From Methanosarcinales archaeon (lineage in GTDB: Archaea > Halobacteriota > Methanosarcinia > Methanosarcinales > Methanoperedenaceae), in assembly GCA_905339155.1 (NCBI GenBank), contig CAJPFJ010000071.1, forward strand, positions 1 through 49,488: a DNA stretch of 49,488 nt, given 5' to 3'. Below, in pieces: positions 23,849-33,221 of this stretch. Position 1 is the stretch's first letter; each line of letters begins with the position of its first letter. A model generated the notes under the pieces. It ran no database searches, had not been told where the DNA came from, and saw only the letters and a list, made by a program, of their open reading frames with translations. The position numbers were made by a program, and so were the translations under genes.

Positions 23849-24610
23849 TTAACCAATGTATCTTAGATCTTCATCAGTTGAAGCAGGCATCTGCCCCTGC
23901 TCCATTTCCCGCAGTTTCGCGACTATCTTTTCCATCTCTATTGCTCGCTCTTCCAGGGGTGCCATATCAACTTCTATTTCAAGGATCTTGCAAAGAACTT
24001 TGAGCACAGCCTGGGCGCTTTTAGGATCAACAAGATATCCTGATGTTACACCCATGAGGCAGGCTGCATCAATACCACGCAATTCCCCAAGACCAAGGAG
24101 TAGTCCTGACGCTCCCACAATACCCCCCCCTGGTTCGTTGGGCCTGAATTCAACGCCGTACTCTTTCAATTCCTTAACAAGTTTAATATTGTTAGCAGCC
24201 CCAAGAACTGTTTCAGTCTCAACGAGCTGGCCAACACCATATCCTCCGAGGGCATAAATTCGTTTTACTTTGAATTCTTCTGCTATATCAAGGAATACGC
24301 CTGTCAATTCATAATGCCCTTCGTTCGTGGCGCTCTGGTGGTCCCCGATGAGTATTAAAATATCATTCTTACCTTTTGATTTATATGCATATAATTCATT
24401 TTTTACAAGCCTGACAGTACCGTCATCTTCAACAATGACCTGGGGGGGCAGATGCGGAGAATAAATTTCCATTATTTTTTTTGCACCCAATTCATCAATC
24501 AAATGTTCTGCAACAAGTTTTCCCACATGCCCAACCCCGGGAAGCCCTTCGATAAGAATAGGATCTTTAAGCCTGGGTTTTTTTGTCCGTAAGATGGTTG
24601 TTTTGATCAT
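23849..24610 (-). CDS. PAC2-family protein (proteasome assembly chaperone-like)
   Basis: This 253-residue protein of the archaeal PAC2/DUF75 family is homologous to eukaryotic proteasome-assembly chaperone 2. Family segments: ILIEGLPGVGHVGKLVAEHL at the N-terminus, LIGDHQSATNEGHYEL, YALGGYGVGQLVETETVLGA, and GIVGASGLLLGLGELRGIDA. A coiled C-terminal tail follows (ERAIEMEKIVAKLREMEQ). It is the last gene of the priS operon and overlaps nop10 as ATGA; this order is widely conserved in Euryarchaeota. Its exact role in archaea is not settled. Confidence 0.85.
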   Translation of the reverse strand: MIKTTILRTKKPRLKDPILIEGLPGVGHVGKLVAEHLIDELGAKKIMEIYSPHLPPQVIVEDDGTVRLVKNELYAYKSKGKNDILILIGDHQSATNEGHYELTGVFLDIAEEFKVKRIYALGGYGVGQLVETETVLGAANNIKLVKELKEYGVEFRPNEPGGGIVGASGLLLGLGELRGIDAACLMGVTSGYLVDPKSAQAVLKVLCKILEIEVDMAPLEERAIEMEKIVAKLREMEQGQMPASTDEDLRYIG

Positions 24611-24765
24611 GATTCTGTTTTTTTGGTTATCCGTCTGTATTTCCCGTATCTGTCTTCAAGAGAGAATCGAGCAGGGCGAGAATATTTTGTCGGGGAGCCG
24701 CAAAGGGGACAAACTTCCCTGAGCGTGTATCTGCCACATTTGCATTTTCTGATCTTTGATACCAT
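24607..24765 (-). CDS. nop10: Nop10, H/ACA RNP subunit
   Basis: This is a 52-residue protein, easily missed because of its size. It has the Nop10 zinc ribbon, KCKCGRYTLREVCPLCGSPT (two Cys pairs), then the conserved PARFSLEDRYGKYRR tail. It binds Cbf5 in box H/ACA particles that make pseudouridine in rRNA. It sits between aIF2-alpha (17 nt upstream) and PAC2 (ATGA overlap), the usual archaeal order. Start ATG at 24765. Confidence 0.95.
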   Translation of the reverse strand: MVSKIRKCKCGRYTLREVCPLCGSPTKYSRPARFSLEDRYGKYRRITKKTES

Positions 24766-24782
24766 AGGTGCAGTTTTTGATA

Positions 24783-25583
24783 CTACGATCCGGCTTTTTG
24801 TTCACTGTGCCTGTGGAACTCACCGCTTCCATCTGCTTTTTCAATTATCTTGATTGCCGATTGCGCCGCTTTCTTAAGAACGCCTTCAGCCTTCTTATAA
24901 TCAGGCGCTATAACATGAATCCTGTACCTTGGCGCGCCCACATAACTAATATCTACCTTGATGTCATCACCCTCAACTTTATTTGCGGCGGCAAGAGCTT
25001 TGCGTATATATTCTATCCCATCAGGGAGATAGCTTGTAAGGTCTATGTAACCGGATATATCAACCTGCGGTTTTTTCAGGTTATCATTCGCGACTCTTGT
25101 GATCGCATCAGCAACTTCTTTTCCCACCCCAATTTTTGTAAGGATCGATGCACCTTCAGATCTTGAATTTTCAAATGCTGCAAAAACACTGCCGAACTTG
25201 TCATAGAAAAGGTCGGTCAACCTGGGGAGGTCTTCCTTGTTTATTTTAACCGTCTTGGCAACATACTCGATCCATTTCTCTGCTTTCTGTTCATTCTTCC
25301 ATTGCTGGATCTTTTCCCGGCGCTGGTGCTCATTTACATCCTTTAGCGAAAGGTCGATATGATGCTTTGCCGTATCAACATACATTACCTTGCATACTAT
25401 TTTCTGGCCTTCCCTCACATGGTCCCTTATATACTTGACCCAGCCGGAAGCCACATCCGAGATATGGATCAACCCTTCTTTATGTCCGTATTCATCAAGT
25501 TCTACGAAAGCCCCAAAATCGGTAACCCTCTTAACACTGCATACTACATTGTCACCTTCATCGGGCCATCCGCTTCTTTCCAT
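24783..25583 (-). CDS. Translation initiation factor aIF2 alpha subunit
   Basis: This is the alpha subunit of the archaeal initiator-tRNA carrier aIF2. An N-terminal S1 domain (VVCSVKRVTDFGAFVELDEY, EGLIHISDVASGWVK) is followed by the helical middle domain and a C-terminal alpha-beta domain (YVGAPRYRIHVIAPDYKKAE) that contacts the gamma subunit. At 266 residues it is complete. I start it at the ATG at 25583, which overlaps the S27e stop as TGATG; a GTG one codon upstream is less likely. Confidence 0.95.
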   Translation of the reverse strand: MERSGWPDEGDNVVCSVKRVTDFGAFVELDEYGHKEGLIHISDVASGWVKYIRDHVREGQKIVCKVMYVDTAKHHIDLSLKDVNEHQRREKIQQWKNEQKAEKWIEYVAKTVKINKEDLPRLTDLFYDKFGSVFAAFENSRSEGASILTKIGVGKEVADAITRVANDNLKKPQVDISGYIDLTSYLPDGIEYIRKALAAANKVEGDDIKVDISYVGAPRYRIHVIAPDYKKAEGVLKKAAQSAIKIIEKADGSGEFHRHSEQKAGS

Positions 25584-25756
25584 CACTCAAGAACCTCTAC
25601 GATCTGTGTTTTTACGAACGCTTTACCACCTGTTGGCTCGGAAAGTGTTCTATTACAGACAAGACAGGTTACAGGGGTGCTTGCGCATCCGAAAATTACT
25701 TGCTCATTCTCGCAGTCGTTACATTTTACTTTTAAAAATCTGCTCTTTGGTTCCAT
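25583..25756 (-). CDS. rps27e: Ribosomal protein S27e
   Basis: This 57-residue zinc-ribbon protein of the small ribosomal subunit reads [20 protein letters not shown] then [16 protein letters not shown], giving the C4 zinc site. The true start is the ATG at 25756 ([10 protein letters not shown]), matching family length. A longer in-frame start at 25834 would overlap the L44e gene. It lies 2 nt after L44e and overlaps aIF2-alpha. Confidence 0.94.
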   Translation of the reverse strand: MEPKSRFLKVKCNDCENEQVIFGCASTPVTCLVCNRTLSEPTGGKAFVKTQIVEVLE

Positions 25757-25758
25757 AA

Positions 25759-26043
25759 TTAAGACTCCACGATCTCGAATTTCCCTGACCTGAAACATTT
25801 GGGTTTCTGATGGGCTTTCTTGCAGGTCTTGCATCTGTATCGCAGGTTAATACGCTTTGTGGGCTTGTCCCCTCCGGGTACTTTTGAGAATTTTCCTGAA
25901 TTTCCGATCCCTGTATGTCTGGCCTTTTGCCTGACTATCCTTGTCAATGTGGATGCTTGCCCCTTTTTTACTCTCTCTACTACGTGCAGTGTATGGGTTT
26001 TGCATGACGGACAATATGTATTGAAGTTTTTGGGTATTTTCAT
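25759..26043 (-). CDS. rpl44e: Ribosomal protein L44e
   Basis: This 94-residue large-subunit protein binds zinc through [10 protein letters not shown] near the N-terminus and [11 protein letters not shown] near the C-terminus. The family [19 protein letters not shown] loop lies between. The ATG at 26043 (MKIPKNFN) has GGTGAT 6 nt upstream, inside the end of the GINS gene. Confidence 0.95.
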   Translation of the reverse strand: MKIPKNFNTYCPSCKTHTLHVVERVKKGQASTLTRIVRQKARHTGIGNSGKFSKVPGGDKPTKRINLRYRCKTCKKAHQKPKCFRSGKFEIVES

Positions 26044-26048
26044 GAGAA

Positions 26049-26771
26049 TCACCTTTTAACCATGATCTGAATGGCTGCTTTGCGATTGATCAATGCTTTA
26101 GCATTCACCGTCGATAACACAGCAACATCTTCTTTTGCCAAGGTATAATTGCGTCCATCGACTCCTACAAATGTTGGAATGTCTTTTAGCAGACGCACCA
26201 CAATGTATTCTTTACTTATATCCTTTTTGTCTAAATGTTCTTTATTGGTATCATCCTTTTTTTCCTGAGGTTCTTTGCTTATATCGTTTGTCTCCATGGG
26301 AAATATTTCGGACAGCTTATCTTCCTCCGGCAAAACTACAGGCGGCTTCTCTCTTTTAAATATCCTGTTTATTATTTCACTCCTCCATTGCGTCATCACT
26401 TCAAGAAGCCTGTTATAGAACATCCTTTCTTCGCGGGTCATAGAATCAAGATTTTGTTTTTCCTTCTGTCTTGAAGTCTCATGAAGGGACATTTCTGCGT
26501 TATACCTTGCTTCATTGATTATTTTGGTCGTCCGCTTATAGATTATGCTCTCTATAGCGTTTTTGACAGTTTTTTGTTCATCCTCGATAATGGCATGCTT
26601 TGTACTGTACGAGTCATCGATCCTGCGTTTTTCATCTTCAAGGTCCTGGATCTGTCGGGCGATATTTCCGTAAAAATCCTGCTCAAGGGGAACAAGTTTC
26701 TTTCGTTCCTCTCTTTCCACTTTCAGTATGTTGCCCAGATTTACCCGGGATTTTTCAGATTTTTCAGGCAT
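26049..26771 (-). CDS. GINS complex subunit (Gins15/Gins51-like)
   Basis: This is a replisome scaffold protein of about 240 residues. A helical A-domain ([15 protein letters not shown], then [18 protein letters not shown], then [17 protein letters not shown]) is joined to a small beta B-domain at the C-terminus. The B-domain reads [20 protein letters not shown], then [19 protein letters not shown]. The linker between them is low-complexity and charged ([19 protein letters not shown]). The order A-domain then B-domain marks the Gins15/51 type. It overlaps priS by 8 nt, the classic archaeal pairing. The ATG at 26771 is preferred over 26810, which lies deep inside priS. Confidence 0.85.
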   Translation of the reverse strand: MPEKSEKSRVNLGNILKVEREERKKLVPLEQDFYGNIARQIQDLEDEKRRIDDSYSTKHAIIEDEQKTVKNAIESIIYKRTTKIINEARYNAEMSLHETSRQKEKQNLDSMTREERMFYNRLLEVMTQWRSEIINRIFKREKPPVVLPEEDKLSEIFPMETNDISKEPQEKKDDTNKEHLDKKDISKEYIVVRLLKDIPTFVGVDGRNYTLAKEDVAVLSTVNAKALINRKAAIQIMVKR

Positions 26772-28164
26772 ATTCAGCAGCTCCGCGGCATAAAAGATAT
26801 ATTGCCGCATATTCTGGCAGGGTATTCTTACCTTCTGTCACTGTAAAGCTTTTTCCTTTCATCTCAACTATTGAATTCTGCGGACGAAGAGGTGGGATAA
26901 CTTCAATGTCTATCATCTTTTCACTGAATACCACGGCATCATTAAGAGGCTCAAAATTTTTGAATTCAGAAAGAGACAGTGGCACGACACGCATCCCTGA
27001 GCCGCCGTGAAGTGAGGAAGGAAGTCGTATAAGACGACGGATATCGGCTGTAACAGGTTCGTCTGTATGCGCGCTGCCAAGATTGATGCTATTTTCTTCG
27101 ATCGCCTTCTGGACAATTGCATCAAAAATAGAAGAATCATCTATTATCCCCTGATTTTCGATCCGGTCCAGTGTTTCGGGGCTATTTGATATATTTCTTA
27201 TTTTTTTGAATATTATCGTTGCCTCTCGTTTATAATCCAGTAGATCGTTCGTCATTAAGAAGTTCCGGACTTTATTTTTATGGACTCCAACTTCCTGCGC
27301 TATTTTTTCTATCCCGATTTTGGGATTTTCCTTCTTCATATCAAATATCTGATCAGCGATATCTTCAGGGATCGTATCATAATTCGGTTTCTTCAAATAA
27401 TAATTCCTCATCAGCTGAACAATTTGATCCTGAGCTTCTGTTTCATCTTTAATTGAAATATCCCTTAAGAATTGAACAAGGTATTTGCTGATTCGTTTTC
27501 CCCAGCCGAATCCACGAGATCCATCTTCAAAAGATGTTATTTTCCTTGATGATTCCAATTCTATTTTCTTAAATTTTCCATCATCATAAACCTTATGCTT
27601 TGCTGGTTTGAACAAAAAATCGGTACTCAATCCCGTACCGCTCACATAGTCCACGATTTCCCTGCGCTGGGCACTCTCAAGTGTGAGCACGTTCCGATCA
27701 CGCACATGGATATGATACCCGCGTCCGCCGGAAAACACTATGCTGATGTAATCTTCGGAAAAGCCAAAATCCTCAAGGAGAAAGTCCAGGAGCTTTCCGG
27801 TTTCTGATTTTACATTGGAGAGCATTTCTGCATACGACCTTGCCTTCCCAGGTAAATGGTCTGCATCAAGATCAAAAATCAAATCTGCTCCCTGCCATTT
27901 TTTCTCTTTCATGGTGCCAGCGCCCGGGAATTCGTAATATGCAGCAGAATGGTACGCATGCGCAGGCACCATCCCGCGAATATAATCAAGCGCTTCGTTT
28001 TCCCGGGAAAAAGCCTTGTGGCGGCGCATCACAACTTCGGGAAGTTCATCAAAGAATATGAAACCCCATTCGCGTCTTGTGAAATCGTGAGGAAGGTCAA
28101 GCTGGGAGCTAGTATAATAATCTGTAAACCTTTTCCTTAAGAATTGCTTTGTCCTGAAATTCAC
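26764..28164 (-). CDS. priS: DNA primase small (catalytic) subunit
   Basis: It makes RNA/DNA primers for replication. The catalytic aspartates are in ADLIFDLDADHLPG, and the SGGRGYHIHVRD motif (nucleotide-binding Ser-Gly and His) is intact. The N-terminal RREWGFIFF segment with its conserved Arg-Glu is also present. At 466 residues it is on the long side of the family. A winged-helix-like insert is suggested by IGIEKIAQEVGVHKNKVRNF at about residues 290-310. It heads the priS-GINS-L44e-S27e-aIF2alpha-nop10-PAC2 operon. Confidence 0.92.
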   Translation of the reverse strand: MNFRTKQFLRKRFTDYYTSSQLDLPHDFTRREWGFIFFDELPEVVMRRHKAFSRENEALDYIRGMVPAHAYHSAAYYEFPGAGTMKEKKWQGADLIFDLDADHLPGKARSYAEMLSNVKSETGKLLDFLLEDFGFSEDYISIVFSGGRGYHIHVRDRNVLTLESAQRREIVDYVSGTGLSTDFLFKPAKHKVYDDGKFKKIELESSRKITSFEDGSRGFGWGKRISKYLVQFLRDISIKDETEAQDQIVQLMRNYYLKKPNYDTIPEDIADQIFDMKKENPKIGIEKIAQEVGVHKNKVRNFLMTNDLLDYKREATIIFKKIRNISNSPETLDRIENQGIIDDSSIFDAIVQKAIEENSINLGSAHTDEPVTADIRRLIRLPSSLHGGSGMRVVPLSLSEFKNFEPLNDAVVFSEKMIDIEVIPPLRPQNSIVEMKGKSFTVTEGKNTLPEYAAIYLLCRGAAEYA

Positions 28165-28286
28165 GGATTTTTATTGTCCTGTAAGCTTAAAACCATAATG
28201 TAACTTTACAGATGAATATCTTTATTAATTATAAGCATTATAATGAACTAAAAACCGGAATTTATTAGATTATTTGGGGGAATTCC

Positions 28287-31007
28287 ATGGACTCATTAAA
28301 ACTTGATAAGATTTTCAATCCGAAAAGCATTGCATTAATAGGGGCCAGTGACCAGGAAGGTTCAGTAGGATATATTTTAATGAAAAACCTCACAGAAATG
28401 GGGTATCAGGGGCATGTTTATCCAGTTAACATACGCAAACCTGAGATACTCGGGAAAAAAGCATATCCGATAGTATCACAGATTCCTGAAATAGTTGACC
28501 TTGCAATAATCGTAACCCCTGCCTCAACAGTTCCTGACATATTGGAACAATGCGGAATTTTCGGAATTAAAGGGTTTATCATTATTTCAGCAGGATTCAA
28601 GGAGGCTGGAGAGGCCGGAAAGATACTGGGAGAAAAAATCCTTGAGATAAAAAATAAGTATAGCCTGAATATAATAGGCCCCAATTGCCTGGGTATAATA
28701 CATCCCGGGATCAATCTTAATGCGACTTTTATTCCAAAGAAACAAAAACCCGGCAGCATTGCATTTTTATCTCAAAGCGGAGCTCTTGGATCTGCAATTC
28801 TTGACCTTGCCGCTCATGAGAACATTAATTTTAGCAATTTCGTTTCAGTAGGTTCAATGATCGATGTTAAATTCGGCGACCTGATTGACTATTTCGGGAC
28901 TGATCCTGAAACAAGAAGCATTTTAATGTACATAGAAGGGATTACCGACGCCAGGAGATTCATGAGTGCAGCACGGCACTTTTCAAGAACAAAACCAATA
29001 ATTGTGGTGAAATCAGGAAGATCCTCAGAAAGCGCAAAGGCAGCCGCCTCACATACCGGAGCTATTACAGGGGAAGACATGGTATATGATGCCGCATTTA
29101 AGCGGGCAGGAATTGTTCGCGTAAAGGATATCGAAGATCTATTCAATTGTGCCGAAGCTCTTGGAAAGCAACCGCTTCCCAAAGGGCCTAACCTTGCCAT
29201 AATCACAAATGCAGGTGGTCCAGGTGTAATGGCATCCGATGCGGTCATAGCCCTTGGCGGAAAACTTGCCCAATTAAGCAGCAAAACGATCGGGAAACTA
29301 AATAGCGTCCTTCCACCCCACTGGAGTAAAGGTAATCCCGTTGATATACTTGGAGATGCAAAGTCCAAAAGATATGAAGATGCAGTGGAAGCATGTTTTA
29401 ATGATGAAAATGTTGATAGTGTTTTGATAATTTATACTCCACAGGGAAGTTCAGATCCAGCCGAAATAGCAGAAAAGATCCTGGATCTTTATAAAAAACA
29501 AAAATTTTCTAAGCCATATTTTGCATCTTTTATGGGTTATGAAGAGGTTGAAAAAGCCAATCAAATTTTTACGGATAATGGTGTACCGACTTATTCCACC
29601 CCGGAACAGGCTGTTAAGACTTTTATGTATATGTATCAATATAAACGCAATCTTGAATTATTGTATGAAACCCCTGTAGAGTTGCCTATTGATAGCTCTC
29701 CGCCAAAACAGCCCCTTACTGCCATCATTCGAAACGCTGTAAAGGAAGGCCGAAAAATTTTGACAGAAACCGAATCAAAACGTTTCCTTGAATATTATAA
29801 TATTCCGGTTGTTAAGGCAAGGGTGGCAAAAACTGAAGATGAAGCCGTAACTTGCGCGCTTCAAACCGGTTATCCTGTTGCCATTAAGATCCTCTCGCCT
29901 CAAATATCCCATAAAACAGATGTAGGAGGCGTTAGACTTGATATTAATTCCGAACCTGAACTTCGATTGGCTTTTAACGATATCACGAAACGTGTAAAAG
30001 AGTCCAATCCGGACGCACATATCGAGGGGATCACGGTACAACAGATGGTCAAGAAAAAGGGTATCGAAATAATCCTGGGAGCAAAGACCGATTCTCTTTT
30101 CGGTCCTGTAATTATGTTTGGAAGAGGCGGAATTGATGTGGAGATATACAAAGATGTTGCCCTGGGGCTTTTGCCATTAAATCGGACCCTTGCAAGAAGA
30201 ATGATGGAAGAAACAAAAGTATACCAGCTTCTCAAAGGTTATAGAAAAATTCCACCTGCTAATATCAAACTCCTGGAAGAAATTATTGTTCGTTTTTCCC
30301 AGATGCTGGTTGATTTCCCGCAGTTGAAAGAATTTGAGATAAATCCGCTTTTCATTAATGAAACTGAGGCTTTTGCCCTTGATGCACGTGGAGTAATAGA
30401 TAAAGAACGTCTCTATGCAAAACCTCATGAGCATCTTGTAATTAGCCCTTATCCTGAGAAATACAGGTCCTCATGGAAACTTCGAGATGGACGAACAGTG
30501 ATCCTGAGGCCAATAAAACCTGAAGATGAACCTTTATGGCTTGAAATGTTCCATAATTTTTCGCAAGAATCCATACATTTCAGGTTATTTCAAACCATAA
30601 TAGAGCCCGTAGCACATGAGTTCAGTACCAGGTACTGTAATATCGACTATGATAGGGAACTTGCCATTGTAGTAGAGCTTGAAGAAGAAGGGAAAAGGAA
30701 ACTGCTCGGAGTTGTGAGGCTTAATATCGAACCCAATGAAAATGAAGGCGAGCTCTCTTTTATTGTGGCTGATCAATGGCAGGGCCAGGGTCTTGGTTCA
30801 AAAATGGTGGACTACATGATAGAGATATGTAAAGATAAAAAACTTGAGAAAATCCATGCGATAATGTTACCGGATAATTACAGGGCAATAAAATTGTTTA
30901 AAGATATGGGATTTACCATTGAATCACTGGATGATGGCACACAAAAAGCAATGCTTGACCTGAAAGAGGGATTCGAATGCCAGCCAGAAATCCCGGAAGA
31001 GGGATGA
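28287..31007 (+). CDS. ADP-forming acyl-CoA synthetase (Acd alpha-beta) fused to a GNAT domain
   Basis: This 906-residue fusion has three parts. Residues 1-460 are the CoA-binding and ligase part (SIALIGASDQEGSVGYILMK, GPNCLGIIHPG, SQSGALGSAILDLA). It contains the phosphorylated-histidine site ASHTGAITGED, with His at residue 256. Residues about 480-710 are an ATP-grasp domain (GYPVAIKILSPQISHKTDVG, MFGRGGIDVEIYKD). Residues about 735-890 are an acetyltransferase domain (IVADQWQGQGLGSKMVDYMI). It should convert acyl-CoA, ADP and phosphate to acid and ATP. Because the His site is intact, it need not be only a Pat-like protein acetyltransferase. It starts at 28287 after TTGGGGGAATTCC and leads the Etf operon (6 nt gap). 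Confidence 0.88.
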   Translation: MDSLKLDKIFNPKSIALIGASDQEGSVGYILMKNLTEMGYQGHVYPVNIRKPEILGKKAYPIVSQIPEIVDLAIIVTPASTVPDILEQCGIFGIKGFIIISAGFKEAGEAGKILGEKILEIKNKYSLNIIGPNCLGIIHPGINLNATFIPKKQKPGSIAFLSQSGALGSAILDLAAHENINFSNFVSVGSMIDVKFGDLIDYFGTDPETRSILMYIEGITDARRFMSAARHFSRTKPIIVVKSGRSSESAKAAASHTGAITGEDMVYDAAFKRAGIVRVKDIEDLFNCAEALGKQPLPKGPNLAIITNAGGPGVMASDAVIALGGKLAQLSSKTIGKLNSVLPPHWSKGNPVDILGDAKSKRYEDAVEACFNDENVDSVLIIYTPQGSSDPAEIAEKILDLYKKQKFSKPYFASFMGYEEVEKANQIFTDNGVPTYSTPEQAVKTFMYMYQYKRNLELLYETPVELPIDSSPPKQPLTAIIRNAVKEGRKILTETESKRFLEYYNIPVVKARVAKTEDEAVTCALQTGYPVAIKILSPQISHKTDVGGVRLDINSEPELRLAFNDITKRVKESNPDAHIEGITVQQMVKKKGIEIILGAKTDSLFGPVIMFGRGGIDVEIYKDVALGLLPLNRTLARRMMEETKVYQLLKGYRKIPPANIKLLEEIIVRFSQMLVDFPQLKEFEINPLFINETEAFALDARGVIDKERLYAKPHEHLVISPYPEKYRSSWKLRDGRTVILRPIKPEDEPLWLEMFHNFSQESIHFRLFQTIIEPVAHEFSTRYCNIDYDRELAIVVELEEEGKRKLLGVVRLNIEPNENEGELSFIVADQWQGQGLGSKMVDYMIEICKDKKLEKIHAIMLPDNYRAIKLFKDMGFTIESLDDGTQKAMLDLKEGFECQPEIPEEG

Positions 31008-31012
31008 TTTAA

Positions 31013-31825
31013 ATGTTAATTGTTACATGTGTAAAACAGGTACCTGACACTACCCAGGTCAAAGTTGACCCGGTTACAGGCACTTTGATCAGGGAAGGTG
31101 TACCGTTCATAATAAATCCATTTGATACTTACGCCTTAGAAGAAAGTCTCAGGCTTAAAGAAAAATACGGGTTTCGCGTCGCAGTTATTTCAATGGGCCC
31201 TCCAAATACTGAAGTTACGCTCCGGAAAGCCCTTTCCCTGGGCGCTGATGAGGTAATACTTTTAAGCGACAGGGCTTTTGGCGGAGCAGATACCCTTGCA
31301 ACCAGCATGGTCCTTGCCGAAGCCATCAAGAAGCTTGGAAAGAAAGAAGAGGTGGCAATGGTAATATGCGGAAGGCAGACCATTGATGGAGATACGGCAC
31401 AAGTTGGACCTGGTATTGCAACCCGCCTGGGTTATTCACAACTGACCCTGGTAGATCATATTGAAAATGTGGATTTAAATACAAAAAAAATAAGAGTAAA
31501 GCGCAGGCTGGAAGGCAGGCACGAAATGGTTGAGGCTAAACTTCCGGCAATGATCGCGGTGCTTCGGGAAATAAACCGTCCACGCTACCCGACAGTGCCT
31601 ATGAGACTTTTTGCGCAGGACGCTCCTGTGATATTATGGAATAACAAAGAGATGGGACTAAGGGAAGATACTATCGGCCTGAAGGGTTCTGCGACACAGG
31701 TGCGAAAGATCTTTTCTCCCCAGAGAGAAAGAGGCGAGATAATTGGTGACGGGGTCAAAGATCCGCAAGCTTCTGCCCGATTATTGGTTGAAAGACTTAA
31801 AGAAAAGAATATCCTGAGTTTATAG
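31013..31825 (+). CDS. etfB: Electron transfer flavoprotein beta subunit
   Basis: This 270-residue protein of the EtfB/FixA family begins IVTCVKQVPDTTQVKVDPVT. It has the nucleotide-binding loop RQTIDGDTAQVGPGIATRLG and the family signature VKRRLEGRHEMVEAKLPAMI, followed by RYPTVP. It pairs with EtfA to carry FAD and transfer electrons from acyl-CoA-type dehydrogenases. The upstream gene ends 6 nt before its start, and etfA follows 41 nt on. Confidence 0.93.
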   Translation: MLIVTCVKQVPDTTQVKVDPVTGTLIREGVPFIINPFDTYALEESLRLKEKYGFRVAVISMGPPNTEVTLRKALSLGADEVILLSDRAFGGADTLATSMVLAEAIKKLGKKEEVAMVICGRQTIDGDTAQVGPGIATRLGYSQLTLVDHIENVDLNTKKIRVKRRLEGRHEMVEAKLPAMIAVLREINRPRYPTVPMRLFAQDAPVILWNNKEMGLREDTIGLKGSATQVRKIFSPQRERGEIIGDGVKDPQASARLLVERLKEKNILSL

Positions 31826-31865
31826 GGAACATGAAATTATTACTGGTAAATAGAGGCACAAGTTT

Positions 31866-33221
31866 ATGGAAGAAGAGAAAAAGATACGCAAACCACGAGG
31901 CATAGCTAAACTTATCCCGGGAAAATGCATCGCTTGCGGAGCGCGTTGCCAGAGCTCCTGCCCTGAAGACGCCATCGAAATGAATGATAAGGGCGAACCA
32001 ATCATCAATATAGAAAAGTGCATTGGCTGTCGCAAATGTGTCAAGGTTTGTCCTGCAGAAGCCCTGGAGATGTTTTATACCCCGGAGGAACAAAAGATCC
32101 TTGCGCAACTTGCTGCATCTGCAAAGGGAACTGACACAATAGAGGTAAGTATCGGGGAAGCATCAGCACTAGACCAGATAAAAGAATACAGGGGAGTATG
32201 GGTCTTTGTGGAACATACCGAAGGTGAGCCTGCTACTGTTTCATGGGAATTACTGGGCGCTGGCGGCAAGCTTGCTAAGACCCTCGGCGTTGAGCTTTGT
32301 TCTGTTGTAGTTGGCGACAAAGTGGAGCAGCTTTGCCAGGAGTCTGTTGCGTATGGCGCATCTCGTGTTTATTTAATGGATGCTCCTGTATTTCATTATT
32401 ATCGGACAGAGACTTATAATAAGGCCATCTGTTACCTGGTGAAAAAGTACAAGCCTGAGATATTACTGATGGGCGCAACAGGCCTTGGAAGAGATCTTGC
32501 AGGAGCAGTTGCTACCAAACTCAATACCGGCCTCACTGCGGATTGTACGGGTCTTGATGTCGATGATAAAGGTTTTTTGCTGCAAACACGTCCGGCTTTT
32601 GGCGGCAATATAATGGCAACGATCTTTACTGAACGCACAAGGCCGCAAATGTCTACGGTACGACCACATGTGATGCTCTTACCCTGTAAGGATACATCGC
32701 ATAAGGGCGAGATAATCCGTGAATCTTTCCAGATCAAAGAAGAAGATGTTTCTGTCAAGGTACTGGAAGTTATAAAAGACCAGAGAGCGGAATGTGACAT
32801 AGCAGCAGCAGAAGTTATAGTTTCAGGAGGCAGGGGTATGCAGGGAAGTGAGAATTTCGTGATGCTTCAGCAGCTTGCTGATGAGCTGGGCGGCGTGGTT
32901 GGTTGTTCGCGCGCTGTTGTGGAAGCGGGTTGGATGCCGGCCGAACGCCAGGTTGGACAAACCGGCAAGACTGTCAGGCCTAAAATTTATATCGCTTGCG
33001 GCATCAGCGGCGCTATCCAGCACCTTGTTGGAATGCAAAGTTCGGATGTCATAATCGCCATTAACCAGGATAAAAACGCCCCGATCTTTGAGGTTGCCAC
33101 ATATGGGATCGTGGGTGATGTATTCCAGGTAGTTCCAGCCATTATTGAATATATCAGGGATATACGTACCGGCAAGATATGTTCTAAATCAGAAAATATT
33201 ATCGGGAGTAAATTATGTTAA
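31866..33221 (+). CDS. etfA: EtfA with N-terminal ferredoxin domain
   Basis: The 451-residue protein has a two-cluster ferredoxin at residues 15-75 ([13 protein letters not shown], then [16 protein letters not shown]). The first cluster has CX2CX3C spacing, one residue longer than usual. The rest is Etf[41 protein letters not shown], and the FAD site [20 protein letters not shown] then [18 protein letters not shown] ferredoxin-bearing EtfA suggests an iron-sulfur partner rather than only a flavin one. It overlaps the next gene by 7 nt. Confidence 0.92.
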   Translation: MEEEKKIRKPRGIAKLIPGKCIACGARCQSSCPEDAIEMNDKGEPIINIEKCIGCRKCVKVCPAEALEMFYTPEEQKILAQLAASAKGTDTIEVSIGEASALDQIKEYRGVWVFVEHTEGEPATVSWELLGAGGKLAKTLGVELCSVVVGDKVEQLCQESVAYGASRVYLMDAPVFHYYRTETYNKAICYLVKKYKPEILLMGATGLGRDLAGAVATKLNTGLTADCTGLDVDDKGFLLQTRPAFGGNIMATIFTERTRPQMSTVRPHVMLLPCKDTSHKGEIIRESFQIKEEDVSVKVLEVIKDQRAECDIAAAEVIVSGGRGMQGSENFVMLQQLADELGGVVGCSRAVVEAGWMPAERQVGQTGKTVRPKIYIACGISGAIQHLVGMQSSDVIIAINQDKNAPIFEVATYGIVGDVFQVVPAIIEYIRDIRTGKICSKSENIIGSKLC

